NCBI RefSeq assembly: GCF_003704105.1
Contig: NZ_QUOQ01000002.1
Coordinates: forward strand, 62,001-126,000
DNA from: Brevundimonas lutea
Lineage (GTDB): Bacteria; Pseudomonadota; Alphaproteobacteria; Caulobacterales; Caulobacteraceae
Length of the DNA: 64,000 nucleotides
Reading direction: 5' to 3'
Shown: positions 1 through 8,190 of the stretch, piece by piece
How positions within the stretch are numbered: position 1 is the first letter of the stretch
Layout: every line of letters starts with the position of its first letter
Made by a program: the position numbers and the translations under genes
Notes under the pieces: generated by a model
The model's database searches: none
Seen by the model: the letters and a program-made list of their open reading frames with translations, nothing else
What the model was told of the DNA's origin: nothing

Positions 1-2
1 CC

Positions 3-362
3 GGGCTCCACTGGGCCGAGGAGATGCGTCGGCTGGATCGTTCGACGCGCTTTTTTCGCGTCGCCCTGGACGAGCGCGAAAAGATCGTCGGCTTTGCGGA
101 AGCCTCGGTGGCCCGTGCGCCGGCGTGGAAGGGTGGCGACATGATCGGGCGTCTGCGCCACATCTGGGTCGCGCCTGAGAAGCGGAGAGGCGAGGTCGGC
201 GCCAAGCTTATGGCGGCGTCGATGGACTGGCTGAACCAGCACGCTGCAGTGATTTCACACGAGGTTATCGCCTCGAATGCGGCGGCGAACCGGTTCTGGG
301 AACGCCAGGAGATGACCCTTCAGAACAGGATCTACGAGCGCGTGTTCGTCGGCGCGTCATGA
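3..362 (+). CDS. GNAT-family N-acetyltransferase (5' end outside window)
   Basis: The reading frame is open from the window edge, so the N-terminus is missing; the first internal ATG is at 24. The C-terminal 112-119 residues carry the GNAT acetyl-CoA pyrophosphate-binding loop (EKRRGEVGAKLM, an R-x-x-G-x-G/A type motif), preceded by the strand LRHIWVAP and followed by N-x-x-A-N-R-F-W-E, the usual motif B region. It should transfer an acyl group from acyl-CoA to an amine; the substrate cannot be read from the sequence. Its stop overlaps the ATG of the adenylation gene (ATGA), so it is translationally coupled to the carrier-protein cluster and probably acylates an amino sugar or the aminoacyl product of that pathway (inference). 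Confidence 0.75.
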   Translation, partial: GLHWAEEMRRLDRSTRFFRVALDEREKIVGFAEASVARAPAWKGGDMIGRLRHIWVAPEKRRGEVGAKLMAASMDWLNQHAAVISHEVIASNAAANRFWERQEMTLQNRIYERVFVGAS

Positions 363-1855
363 CCTCGGGCCCGGTGGATCTCGGCGCGAGGCTGTTCAGC
401 GCCGCCCGACGGTATGGAGAACGGATCGCCGTACGATCCGGTCCAGTCGACCTGACGTACGACGAGCTGCTTGGCCGTGCTGGAGGGGTGGCGTCGAACC
501 TCCGCGGCGCAGAAGGCGATTACGTCGGCGTTCTGACCCAGCGCGGCGTCGATGGATACATCGCCATCCACGGCACTGTGCTGGCGGGCAAGGCCTGGGC
601 GCCGCTCAATCCCGCGCTGCCGGACGATCGGCTCGCGGCCATAATCGAGGCGGCGGGGCTGACGACTGTTGTCTGCGACGACGCCTGCTCGGCCATCGCC
701 GATCGACTGGCCGATCGCGCGACGCGACTGACGGTCGTGCGTGTCGACGGGGGGCGTTCCGATCCTGTTTCGCCGCCCCGCAGATCAGCGTCCGACCCAG
801 CCTATCTGTTGTTCACCTCAGGCAGCACGGGCGCGCCAAAGGGGGTGTCGGTCTCTCACGGCAACCTCGCCGCCTATCTGGACGACACGGTCGCGACCTA
901 CGCCTTCCGTCCCGACGATGTTCACTCCCAGACCTTCGAGTTCAGCTTCGACCTGAGCGTTCACGACATGATGTGCGCCTGGTCCACGGGCGGCGCGCTC
1001 GCGCACATGCCGGCAACGGGCGCCTTCGCCGCTGGGCGGTTCATCGTTGGGTCCGGGATCACCTGCTGGTTCAGCGTTCCCTCGCTCGCCATTCTGATGC
1101 AGCGCACGAAGGCCCTGACCCCGGGCGCGTTTCCAAACCTGCGCACTTCGCTGTTCTGCGGCGAGGCGTTGCCGGCTTCGGTGGCTGCGGCCTGGCATGA
1201 AGCGGCCCCGAAATCGCGCGTCGACAACCTCTACGGCCCGACCGAGGCGACCATCGCCATCTCCCGCCACACGGTTGACGGCAGCAAGGCGGACGATGGG
1301 ATCGTGCCGATCGGCAGGGCCTTCTCGGGTCAGACCTTGGCTCTGATCGATGCTGAGGCCCGGCTGATCGAAGGCGAGGGCCAGGGAGAACTGGTGCTGG
1401 GCGGCAGCCAACTGACGGGCCGGTATTTTCAAAACCCCGAGGAAACCGAGCGCCGATATTTCGAAGCCGAGGGATCGCAGCGGTATCGGACGGGTGACCT
1501 GGCCCGTCGGGATGGAAACGGCGTTTTCCACTTCCTCGGCCGCATGGATTCCCAGATCAAGTTCAACGGCTTCCGCATCGAACTCGGTGATATCGAGCAT
1601 GCGGGGCGACGCGTTAGCGGCTCGGACGAACTGGTCGCTATTGCGCGCAGAGACGCAGACGGCGTCGTCACTGGTCTGGCGTTGGTCATCGCCGGCCCGC
1701 AGAAATCGGCTGCTGAGATTCGGGAGGGATTGGCGGCGCTTCTGCCGCGCTACATGGTGCCGGCGACGGTGAAACTGGTTGACGTCATCCCCAAGAATCT
1801 CAATGGGAAGTTCGATCGCGCGGCCGCGTCCGCCCTGCTCGAGAGCGAACGGTGA
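359..1855 (+). CDS. Free-standing amino-acid adenylation enzyme (ANL superfamily, DltA/NRPS A-domain type)
   Basis: This 498-residue ANL enzyme should activate a carboxylate as acyl-AMP and load it on a carrier protein. Visible core motifs are the P-loop LFTSGSTGAPKG (151-162), FDLS (197-200), YGPTEAT (292-298), YRTGDL (376-381), the hinge GRMDSQIKFNGFRIELGD (394-411) and NGK with the C-terminal catalytic lysine at 484. In NRPS A-domains and DltA the Asp of FDxS (here D198) holds the substrate alpha-amino group, so an amino acid is the likely substrate. No condensation or thiolation domain is fused; the partner is probably the separate ACP at 2798. It starts with ATG overlapping the preceding GNAT stop, and the deacetylase starts 8 nt after its stop. 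Which amino acid is used is unknown. Confidence 0.88.
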   Translation: MTSGPVDLGARLFSAARRYGERIAVRSGPVDLTYDELLGRAGGVASNLRGAEGDYVGVLTQRGVDGYIAIHGTVLAGKAWAPLNPALPDDRLAAIIEAAGLTTVVCDDACSAIADRLADRATRLTVVRVDGGRSDPVSPPRRSASDPAYLLFTSGSTGAPKGVSVSHGNLAAYLDDTVATYAFRPDDVHSQTFEFSFDLSVHDMMCAWSTGGALAHMPATGAFAAGRFIVGSGITCWFSVPSLAILMQRTKALTPGAFPNLRTSLFCGEALPASVAAAWHEAAPKSRVDNLYGPTEATIAISRHTVDGSKADDGIVPIGRAFSGQTLALIDAEARLIEGEGQGELVLGGSQLTGRYFQNPEETERRYFEAEGSQRYRTGDLARRDGNGVFHFLGRMDSQIKFNGFRIELGDIEHAGRRVSGSDELVAIARRDADGVVTGLALVIAGPQKSAAEIREGLAALLPRYMVPATVKLVDVIPKNLNGKFDRAAASALLESER

Positions 1856-1862
1856 GGTTCCG

Positions 1863-2801
1863 GTGACAACCCCCAGTCCGATGTTGCACCACTTCACCGG
1901 AGAAGCGCATCCCTATATTCAGGGAGCGCTTACCGCCGATGATTTGCGCCGTTTTCTGGATCGGCTCGGCGCCTTCCGCATCCTGACAGCTCACGCCTAT
2001 GCGGCCGCCGCCCGAGACGGGTCGTTGCAGCCAGGTGAAATCTGTCTGACCTTCGACGACGCGCTTAAGAGCCAGATCGACATCGCCGCGCCGGTGCTGG
2101 CCGAACGGGGGCTGACGGCCTTCTTCTTCGTCTACTCCCAGCCGTTCGTGGCGCCTTCACCGGTCAGCTTCGAAGTCCAGCGCTACTTCCGTAACCGACA
2201 TTTCGAGACCCCGGAGCAGTTTTATCCGGAGTTCTACGAAACCGCTCGCAAGGCGGGGCTGTCGGCAGCCGTGGACAGAGCGCTGACAACGGAAGAGGCT
2301 CAGTCCTGGCTGGCGGAGTACAGCTTCTACAGCGAGGGCGACCGGCGATTTCGCTTCTTCCGCGACCAGTTGGTGACGCCCGAGGTCTATGCCGAGTTGA
2401 TGATCGAAATGCTGGCTGCTCATTCGGTCGACGTCGCGGCCTTGGCTCGGGAAATCTGGATGACTGACGAAGATCTGCGAACCCTCGCTGACGCAGGACA
2501 CTGCGTCGGGTTGCATTCATACTCGCATCCCACCACCCTGGGCAGCCTGCCGCCCGGTGTGCAGGAGGAGGAGTACCGGGCCAATGCCCGTCACCTGACT
2601 GAAATTCTCGGCGCTCGTCCGACCGTTATGTCTCATCCCAGCAATTCGTATAGCGCACGCACGCTGGAAATTCTCAAAGACCTCGGTGTTACGGTCGGCT
2701 TTCGATCGAACGCGACGATGACGCATCCATCGAAGCTGGAACTGCCGCGGCTGGATCACCTCGAGTTCAGCGCCAAGACAGGAGCCGCGTACGCCGCATG
2801 A
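1863..2801 (+). CDS. Polysaccharide deacetylase family protein (NodB homology, CE4-like)
   Basis: 312 residues from a GTG at 1863, chosen because it follows the upstream stop by 8 nt with GAGG just before it; longer in-frame starts would lie inside the adenylation gene. The metal-binding motifs of NodB-type deacetylases are present: TFDD (63-66) and HSYSH (218-222). Their separation is longer than in classic CE4 enzymes because of an insert (about 100-200) rich in aromatic residues. There is no signal peptide, so it should act in the cytoplasm, probably on a nucleotide- or lipid-linked sugar, removing an N-acetyl group. Removing an acetyl group would expose an amine for the GNAT proteins or aminoacyl transfer (inference). 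Its stop overlaps the ACP start. Confidence 0.8.
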   Translation: MTTPSPMLHHFTGEAHPYIQGALTADDLRRFLDRLGAFRILTAHAYAAAARDGSLQPGEICLTFDDALKSQIDIAAPVLAERGLTAFFFVYSQPFVAPSPVSFEVQRYFRNRHFETPEQFYPEFYETARKAGLSAAVDRALTTEEAQSWLAEYSFYSEGDRRFRFFRDQLVTPEVYAELMIEMLAAHSVDVAALAREIWMTDEDLRTLADAGHCVGLHSYSHPTTLGSLPPGVQEEEYRANARHLTEILGARPTVMSHPSNSYSARTLEILKDLGVTVGFRSNATMTHPSKLELPRLDHLEFSAKTGAAYAA

Positions 2802-3046
2802 CGCTCGACGAGTTCGCCGAAGGTTGCCGCGCCTTCTTGCTGGAGCAGGAGATCGTCGGCACCGAAACCGCGGCCCTGATCGGATTGGACAACGACCTGC
2901 TGGCAGGCGGCGTTCTCGACAGTTTCGGCCTGCTGAATCTCGTTATGTATGCCGAGGACGTGTCCGGCACGCCGATCGATGTCACCGAACTTGAAATTCA
3001 GGACTTCAGCAGCGTCCGGGCGCTTCACGCCCTGGTGTCGCGGTGA
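2798..3046 (+). CDS. Acyl/peptidyl carrier protein
   Basis: A small acidic 82-residue protein with the phosphopantetheine attachment site in context GGVLDSFGLL (serine 42), hydrophobic spacing typical of the four-helix ACP/PCP fold, and normal ACP length. It should carry the aminoacyl or acyl group made by the adenylation enzyme at 359 as a thioester. It overlaps the deacetylase stop (ATGA) and the methyltransferase start (GTGA), so all are made as one translationally coupled set. It is not the housekeeping AcpP, whose motif is usually DSLD. No phosphopantetheinyl transferase is present in the window, so a genomic one must modify it. Confidence 0.85.
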   Translation: MTLDEFAEGCRAFLLEQEIVGTETAALIGLDNDLLAGGVLDSFGLLNLVMYAEDVSGTPIDVTELEIQDFSSVRALHALVSR

Positions 3047-3912
3047 GCGGGGACGCGCTCGACCGCCTGTTGCCGACCCCCGAGGACAGAGCCCGCGCGA
3101 GCCTGTCGCCGTCGGAGAACGCCGACACCATCGCGACGATCGCCGCCGGTGTGCTTGCTCTGATCGACGGCCATCTTGAAGAGGCGATGGCCGATTTTCG
3201 CTGGATGCAGACCCGTTTTCTTGCCGCGGAGATGCAGTTCAGGCGATCAGGCTCCTACAAGCAGACTGACCCCGGCGATCTGCACAGCGGCATCTATGCG
3301 CCCGACGAGATGCGCCGTTACATGACCGGCCTTCTGATGTCGCAGGTGCTCTGGCCACAGCATCGGCGGCTTCTTTCCTGGTATCTAGAGCGCTTCCTCC
3401 CCGACTGCGATCCTGAAGGCGGCTATCTGGAGATCGGCCCTGGCCATGGATTGACGCTGGCGCTCAGCGCCAAACGGATGGGGCTGACGAGCGCGCATGG
3501 CTGGGACGTCAGCGAGACCAGTCTGGCCATGTCTCGCCAGGCCCTTTCGGCCCTTTCACCGGTGACACGGTTTTGTCCGGCGTTGCGAGATGTGTGCGAG
3601 CCACCTCGGGCGGACGATCCGCAAGTCGCCACGGCGGTGCTGGGACAGGTGCTGGAGGTGGTGCCTTCGCCCGAAGCGGCCATGCGCAGCCTGGCTGAAC
3701 TCGTTCGCCCCGGCGGCAGGCTGTTTCTGAACTGTCCGATCGAAGCGGCGGCGCCCGATCATGTGCGGCGATGGACCCACAGCGATCAGATCGACCACCT
3801 GCTCAAACAGAGCGGATTTCGCATACTGCAGACGGAATCCGTCGGTGTGGGCCGGAGCGATGGTCCATCTCTCTACGCCGTGATCGCCGAACGCGCCGCC
3901 GAGACGGCATGA
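3043..3912 (+). CDS. SAM-dependent class I methyltransferase
   Basis: 289 residues, GTG start overlapping the ACP stop by 4 nt. Motif I of Rossmann methyltransferases is clear as YLEIGPGHGL (128-137), followed by the acidic strand end GWDVSE that should bind the ribose of SAM, and a post-I region ending LAELVRPGGRLFLNCPIEA. The N-terminal 120 residues are helical and resemble the cap of small-molecule or sugar methyltransferases. By position it probably methylates the sugar or the carrier-bound acyl unit; a link to the ACP is inferred from the coupling only. It overlaps the next gene by ATGA. Confidence 0.8.
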   Translation: MSGDALDRLLPTPEDRARASLSPSENADTIATIAAGVLALIDGHLEEAMADFRWMQTRFLAAEMQFRRSGSYKQTDPGDLHSGIYAPDEMRRYMTGLLMSQVLWPQHRRLLSWYLERFLPDCDPEGGYLEIGPGHGLTLALSAKRMGLTSAHGWDVSETSLAMSRQALSALSPVTRFCPALRDVCEPPRADDPQVATAVLGQVLEVVPSPEAAMRSLAELVRPGGRLFLNCPIEAAAPDHVRRWTHSDQIDHLLKQSGFRILQTESVGVGRSDGPSLYAVIAERAAETA

Positions 3913-4982
3913 CGCCGACGCTCTGTGGTCCCGAAGAGGTCGACGAACTTATCGACTTCATCGCCTCGACCTGGGGACCGAGCCACGTGCTGGCGCGCAG
4001 CCGGCCCCTGCTGGCTTGGCAATTCGATGGGGCTCGCCTGAAGGGCGCCCAGCCGTCCGACCTGGGAGTGCTGCTGCTGCGCGACGAGGCTCGCCGCATC
4101 GTCGCTATGCAGGGGCTGATCGGCGCGCGCGTGGTGCGGGCCGAAGAGACCTTCGATGGGGCCTGGCTTTGCAACTTGATGGCGGCTGAAGGCGCGAGGG
4201 CGGCCGGCGCGGGCATGACCATGCTGAAGGCTGTCACCGATCTGGGGCTGGACGTGCTGATGACGGCCGGCATCAATCCGGCCCTGTACCGCGTCTATCC
4301 CGCGATGGGGTTCATGGTTCGGCCCCAGATGGGCCGTTGGGTCTGGCTGTCTCGCAGTCGCGCGAACTCTCCCATCATCTCCGCATTCGTAGGGGAGGAT
4401 GACCGCGCCCGCCCGGCGCAGTCGGCTGATGATTGCGAAAACGTCGATGGGCCGTTCGGTGAGCCTTGGGACCGCCTGTGGTCGACGCGCCCTTCAAACT
4501 ATTTCGGCGTCGATCGCGACGCCGGCTACTTGAACTGGCGCTATGACAACCACCCGATTTTTGACTACCGCGCGCTGGTGGTTAGAGAAGGGGAGAAATG
4601 GCGCGGTCTGGCGATCTATCGGGTGGAGGACATTCTCCCCGACGGCGGGTCGGTGCTGAGGGTCGTGGAGCTTCACGGAGACGAACTGGCGATGGTCAGC
4701 CTGCTCCAGGCGTTCGCCCAGAAGGTGGAGAACGAGGGCCACCTCCTTGTCGATTTCGTCGGCGACCGTCCCGGGGGCGAAGCCTTCGCTAAGGCAGGCT
4801 GGCGGAGAGCAACGTCAGACCACCACCCCCCGCCCAACCTGTTCCAGCCTCTAGCGCCCGCCTATCGGCCACTGAACTCGGCCTACAAGACATTGACGCC
4901 GCGGTTGTCCCGAGCAGACCTCGCCAACCTTTCCGCACTGCGCGCCGATTCCGACCAGGATCGGCCGAATGCGATAGGGTAG
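3909..4982 (+). CDS. GNAT-like acyltransferase, probably two GNAT folds
   Basis: 357 residues from the ATG at 3909, chosen because it overlaps the methyltransferase stop (ATGA); an extended in-frame start would lie inside that gene. The N-terminal half (about 1-140) reads like a GNAT domain: GVLLLRDEARRIVAMQGLIG, LCNLMAAEGARAAGAGMTML and the tail AGINPALYRVYPAMGF typical of motif B. The second half (about 180-320) has a similar strand order with NYFGVDRDAGYLNWRYDNHP, as seen in polysaccharide-associated GNAT-like proteins and FemAB-like transferases. It may move the carrier-bound aminoacyl or acyl group to a sugar amine, but no catalytic residues can be assigned. The sulfotransferase starts 3 nt downstream. 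Confidence 0.6.
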   Translation: MTPTLCGPEEVDELIDFIASTWGPSHVLARSRPLLAWQFDGARLKGAQPSDLGVLLLRDEARRIVAMQGLIGARVVRAEETFDGAWLCNLMAAEGARAAGAGMTMLKAVTDLGLDVLMTAGINPALYRVYPAMGFMVRPQMGRWVWLSRSRANSPIISAFVGEDDRARPAQSADDCENVDGPFGEPWDRLWSTRPSNYFGVDRDAGYLNWRYDNHPIFDYRALVVREGEKWRGLAIYRVEDILPDGGSVLRVVELHGDELAMVSLLQAFAQKVENEGHLLVDFVGDRPGGEAFAKAGWRRATSDHHPPPNLFQPLAPAYRPLNSAYKTLTPRLSRADLANLSALRADSDQDRPNAIG

Positions 4983-4985
4983 GGC

Positions 4986-5804
4986 ATGCCACCAGCCTCC
5001 CGCAGCCGGAAGACGACGATCTCCCCTGATCCAGATCCGTTCATCCTTGTCACGGGCCCGATGCGCTCGGGCACGACCCTGATGGGTGAACTCCTGTACT
5101 CGCGCGCCTATCGCGAGCCGCGTCACCCCCATCTCGCCTTCGACAATAACGAAGGCCGGACCGTGGCGGCGGTCGGGGCGGAAGGGGCGCCGGCGGCGCA
5201 AGATCTGGCGGCCATCCGCAGCGAAATTCTGACCTTGGCGCCCAGTCGCGACCCCAAGGTGCTGGGGGCCAAGGTCACGCACAGGGCATTGGCTCAGATC
5301 GAGGCGTTGGAAGCTATTTTTCCGAAGCTTGTCCTGGTGATCTGCGTTCGCGATCCTGTGGCCATCTACCGATCGCACCGCGCGAGACGGAGCTTGTCCG
5401 CGGCCGCGGCGTTACAGATTTGCCGGGCGATCAACGTGAATGAGGCGCTGATCACGGCGCGCACGGACGCTCTGATTGTGGAATACGACGAGCTGGTCCG
5501 GCGACCCGAACTGGCCATCAGGCGCGTGCTCGCGGCAGCGGGCCTCGATCCCGACCACTATGATTGGGCCAGCCTCCACCAGGGTCGTGTGGCGGCCAAC
5601 TCATCCTTTTCGTCGGCCGGTGCAGCGCAATTCACCCTCGATCACGGCCTGCGCCGTACCCGTGCTCGTGGTCCTGTTTCGCGGCTCGAGCGAGCTCTCA
5701 TAGAGACGGCCTGCGAGCCGACATTTCGGCGCCTGGATCTGCCGCTTACCTCGACGAAGGCGGAGCGGACTGGATTGCGCTCGCTGTTCCCGAGCGATCT
5801 CTAG
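4986..5804 (+). CDS. Sulfotransferase family protein
   Basis: 272 residues. The 5'-phosphosulfate loop of PAPS-dependent sulfotransferases is clear: FILVTGPMRSGTTLM (19-33). Later a 3'-phosphate-binding region appears as VLVICVRDPVAIYRSH, matching the R-D-P-x-x-x-x-x-S motif. It should transfer sulfate from PAPS to a hydroxyl or amine, here probably on the glycan made by the same operon. It is the last gene of the plus-strand cluster, 3 nt after the GNAT-like gene, and converges on the minus-strand FAS1 gene 18 nt away. No transmembrane segment is seen, so it is probably cytoplasmic. Confidence 0.82.
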   Translation: MPPASRSRKTTISPDPDPFILVTGPMRSGTTLMGELLYSRAYREPRHPHLAFDNNEGRTVAAVGAEGAPAAQDLAAIRSEILTLAPSRDPKVLGAKVTHRALAQIEALEAIFPKLVLVICVRDPVAIYRSHRARRSLSAAAALQICRAINVNEALITARTDALIVEYDELVRRPELAIRRVLAAAGLDPDHYDWASLHQGRVAANSSFSSAGAAQFTLDHGLRRTRARGPVSRLERALIETACEPTFRRLDLPLTSTKAERTGLRSLFPSDL

Positions 5805-5822
5805 CGCAGACGGCCTCGCTCC

Positions 5823-6389
5823 TTACCCCGCCCCCGGTGCGGTAGACGGCGCAAGCAGCAACCCTGAGACAGGCTGGATAACGCCATTTCTGGCCAAGGC
5901 TTCGTCACCCGACAAAGCCACCGCAGGTCCGTCTGGCCCCCTGACGACCAAGCGTTCGCCATCACGCGTAAACGTCAACACCGCGTCAGCCATGGTGCGC
6001 ATCTTCGCGCCCTCTCCACCGGCACGGTCCACTGCGGCGGCGATGTCGGCTCGCGTCAGGGCTCCGGGCACGATGTGGGCGCGCAGCAGCTGAGCCGCCT
6101 GTGCTTTCAAGGCATCGTCCGTCATGTCGGCGTCGCCGCCGGCCGTGGCGAGCGCGTCGTCGGGTGGTGCGAAAAGGGTGTACGGCCCCGTCGCAGCCAG
6201 CGCTTCAGTCAGGCCCGTGCTTTCGATCATGGCCTCTAGCCGGGCATGACCCGGGTTTCGCTCCAGCACCGAAGCCAGACTCGCCTCAGCCGGTTGAGCG
6301 GAGCCGCTGTCATCGATGTCCGATCGACCGCAAGCCGCGACGGCAATGGCGCCGACAATCAGCGCTCCTCGGATCAGCATCCGCGACAT
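5823..6389 (-). CDS. FAS1 (fasciclin) domain lipoprotein
   Basis: 188 residues from the ATG at 6389, preceded by GAGGGG about 8 nt upstream; longer starts lack a signal peptide. An N-terminal signal ends in a lipobox VAAC (Cys20), so it should be an outer- or inner-membrane lipoprotein. The rest is one FAS1 domain: LTEALAATGPYTLFAPPDDAL is the H1 box, and the C-terminal NGVIQPVSGLLLAP is the H2-like end. FAS1 proteins usually mediate adhesion or interactions at the cell surface; the partner is unknown. A long-range link with the neighbouring glycan cluster is not supported because it lies on the other strand. Confidence 0.85.
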   Translation of the reverse strand: MSRMLIRGALIVGAIAVAACGRSDIDDSGSAQPAEASLASVLERNPGHARLEAMIESTGLTEALAATGPYTLFAPPDDALATAGGDADMTDDALKAQAAQLLRAHIVPGALTRADIAAAVDRAGGEGAKMRTMADAVLTFTRDGERLVVRGPDGPAVALSGDEALARNGVIQPVSGLLLAPSTAPGAG

Positions 6390-6400
6390 GTCAGACCCCC

Positions 6401-7423
6401 TCAGGCCAGCAGTTGAATGGCTGTCTGGATCAATCGGGTGTTGGGATCGACCTGATAGACATAGCCGTCGTCGTAGCGGTACCAGCGGTCCGGACCGTCT
6501 CGATAGCGATCCCGGTATTGATACGGGACGTTGTAGACGTCGTAGCCTGTCGGCATTTGCTGCCCCACGGTCCAATCCTGGCCTGTAAGCAGGGCGGCGA
6601 TGGTCTGGATCGCCTGGGTCTGCGGATCGACTCCGTAAACCACGCCGTCGCTGAACCGATAATCGTAGCTGTCACCGAGCCCGTAGTACCGTCCGTAATA
6701 TTCCGGGACGGGCTGCCAGTCATATTGTCCCGGCCAGGCCGAGCCGATCGACAGGGCGCCCCCCAGAACCGGGATATAGCCGAGCAGAGAACCCTGAGGC
6801 GAATACCGGTAGAGATAGCCGTCGCCGTAGCGGTAGTCCCATTCGTCACGGTATGAACGCCAGACGTAGTCGTAGCGCGGTCGCTCGTAGCGGGTGCGCG
6901 CGATCTGGCGAAGCTGGCCGGGCGGCAGGCACCACTGGTTCTGCTTGGCGAGGCCGGGCGGGCATCCGTCGATCATGCGCCGATCCGGCTCGCGGCGAAG
7001 CCAGACCAGTCGCCGGCCGTCGTCCCGGTCATAGCGGCGGTCCCGACCGTCCCGGTCTCCGCGATCCCGATCGCCGCGATCCCGATCCGCCGTCTTGCCC
7101 GGCGGTCTCAGGGCCTCGCGCGCCCGTCGCTCGCCTTCCCTGTCCCGGCGCTCGGCCCACTTGCCGGCGTCGTTATCGCGGCCTCGAGCTTCCGGACGCT
7201 CGCGTCGCGGCTCCGCCCGTCCTCCGCGATCCTCGCGCTCCCGGTCCGGGCCGCGGGCCGACCTTTCGCCGCGGTCCCGGTCCGCGCCCTTCCCGGGCGG
7301 GCCCCGCTCCGCCCCGCCGCGATCGCGATCACGGCCCTTGCCTTCAGGCTGAGCCTGAACGAGTCCGGGAGCCGCCGCCATAAGGGCGACCGCGACACTT
7401 GCGAGCCAGATCGAACGACGCAT
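6401..7423 (-). CDS. Secreted Arg/Asp/Gly-rich protein with C-terminal YxY-DGYVY repeats
   Basis: 340 residues from the ATG at 7423, preceded by GGAGG at a good distance. It has a signal peptide (ending near VQAQ, residue 25), then about 120 residues of low-complexity R, D, G and E repeats encoded by GATCGCGACCGG-like DNA. A Tyr/Trp-rich C-terminal half follows with three copies of a motif like YRYDDGYVYQVDP (WDYRYGDGYLYRYSP, YDYRFSDGVVYGVDP, WYRYDDGYVYQVDP), the last two followed by IQT and LL. It should be periplasmic or surface-located. It resembles RcnB-like and other alphaproteobacterial Tyr-rich envelope proteins, but I do not recognise a defined family or function. It lies 11 nt upstream of the FAS1 gene. 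Confidence 0.7.
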   Translation of the reverse strand: MRRSIWLASVAVALMAAAPGLVQAQPEGKGRDRDRGGAERGPPGKGADRDRGERSARGPDREREDRGGRAEPRRERPEARGRDNDAGKWAERRDREGERRAREALRPPGKTADRDRGDRDRGDRDGRDRRYDRDDGRRLVWLRREPDRRMIDGCPPGLAKQNQWCLPPGQLRQIARTRYERPRYDYVWRSYRDEWDYRYGDGYLYRYSPQGSLLGYIPVLGGALSIGSAWPGQYDWQPVPEYYGRYYGLGDSYDYRFSDGVVYGVDPQTQAIQTIAALLTGQDWTVGQQMPTGYDVYNVPYQYRDRYRDGPDRWYRYDDGYVYQVDPNTRLIQTAIQLLA

Positions 7424-7525
7424 CGTGAACCTCCGTATGCGAAGTGGCTGAAACGTCCCCACACCAACCCTCGTTCCGCGGATCGCCGGTCCGGTGTCGC
7501 TCGCGGTGTGGCGTCTCGCCCCACC

Positions 7526-8170
7526 TCAGTCGGCGAGCACGCCCGTCGCACGGGCGATCGCAGCCCTCAGCTCAGCGAGGCCGGTTCCCTTTTCGGATGA
7601 CGTCACGGCGACCGCAGGGTAGGCGGCGGGCCGTTTGGCGATGGCCTTGAGTGTGGACTCGGCGGTGCGCTGGGCCTCGGCTGGCTTGATCTTGTCGGCC
7701 TTGGTCAAGACGATCTGATAACTGACGGCAGCGAGGTCGAGGGCGTCTAGAGCCTCCGCATCCACCGGTTTAAGACCGTGGCGAGCGTCGATCAGGAGGT
7801 AGACCCGCGACAGGGTGACCCGGCCGCGCAGGTAGTCGCGCCCCAGGTTCTGGAACTTCCTAACCTCGGTCTTTGACGCCTTGGCCCACCCGTAGCCGGG
7901 CAGGTCGACCAGGCGGATGCGGTCGTCCAGGGAGAAGAAATTCACCTCGCGCGTCCGCCCCGGTTCGGTCGAGGCGCGAGCCAAGGCCTTCATGCCCACA
8001 AGCCCGTTGATCAGGCTGGACTTGCCGACGTTCGACCGGCCCGCGAAGGCGACCTCGGGCCGGTCAGGCTCGGGAAGTTGCTCGATCTTGGCCGCGCCCA
8101 TGACGAACTCGGCGCGGCGCGAGAACAGCACGCGGGCAGCTTCGATTTCCTCGTCGGTGAAGTCGTCCAT
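7526..8170 (-). CDS. engB: Ribosome biogenesis GTPase EngB (YsxC/YihA)
   Basis: 214 residues from the ATG at 8170; a TTG at 8194 overlapping the yidC stop is possible but would add only a Gly-rich leader. G-motifs are complete: G1 GRSNVGKS (44-51), a G2 threonine in [10 protein letters not shown]3 DLPGYGWA, G4 TKAD, and G5-like SSEKG. It is an essential-type TRAFAC GTPase for late 50S subunit assembly. Placement after yidC in the rpmH-rnpA-yidC-engB order is usual for alphaproteobacteria. Confidence 0.95.
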   Translation of the reverse strand: MDDFTDEEIEAARVLFSRRAEFVMGAAKIEQLPEPDRPEVAFAGRSNVGKSSLINGLVGMKALARASTEPGRTREVNFFSLDDRIRLVDLPGYGWAKASKTEVRKFQNLGRDYLRGRVTLSRVYLLIDARHGLKPVDAEALDALDLAAVSYQIVLTKADKIKPAEAQRTAESTLKAIAKRPAAYPAVAVTSSEKGTGLAELRAAIARATGVLAD

Positions 8171-8190
8171 GCCGCCCCCAATGCAACCCC

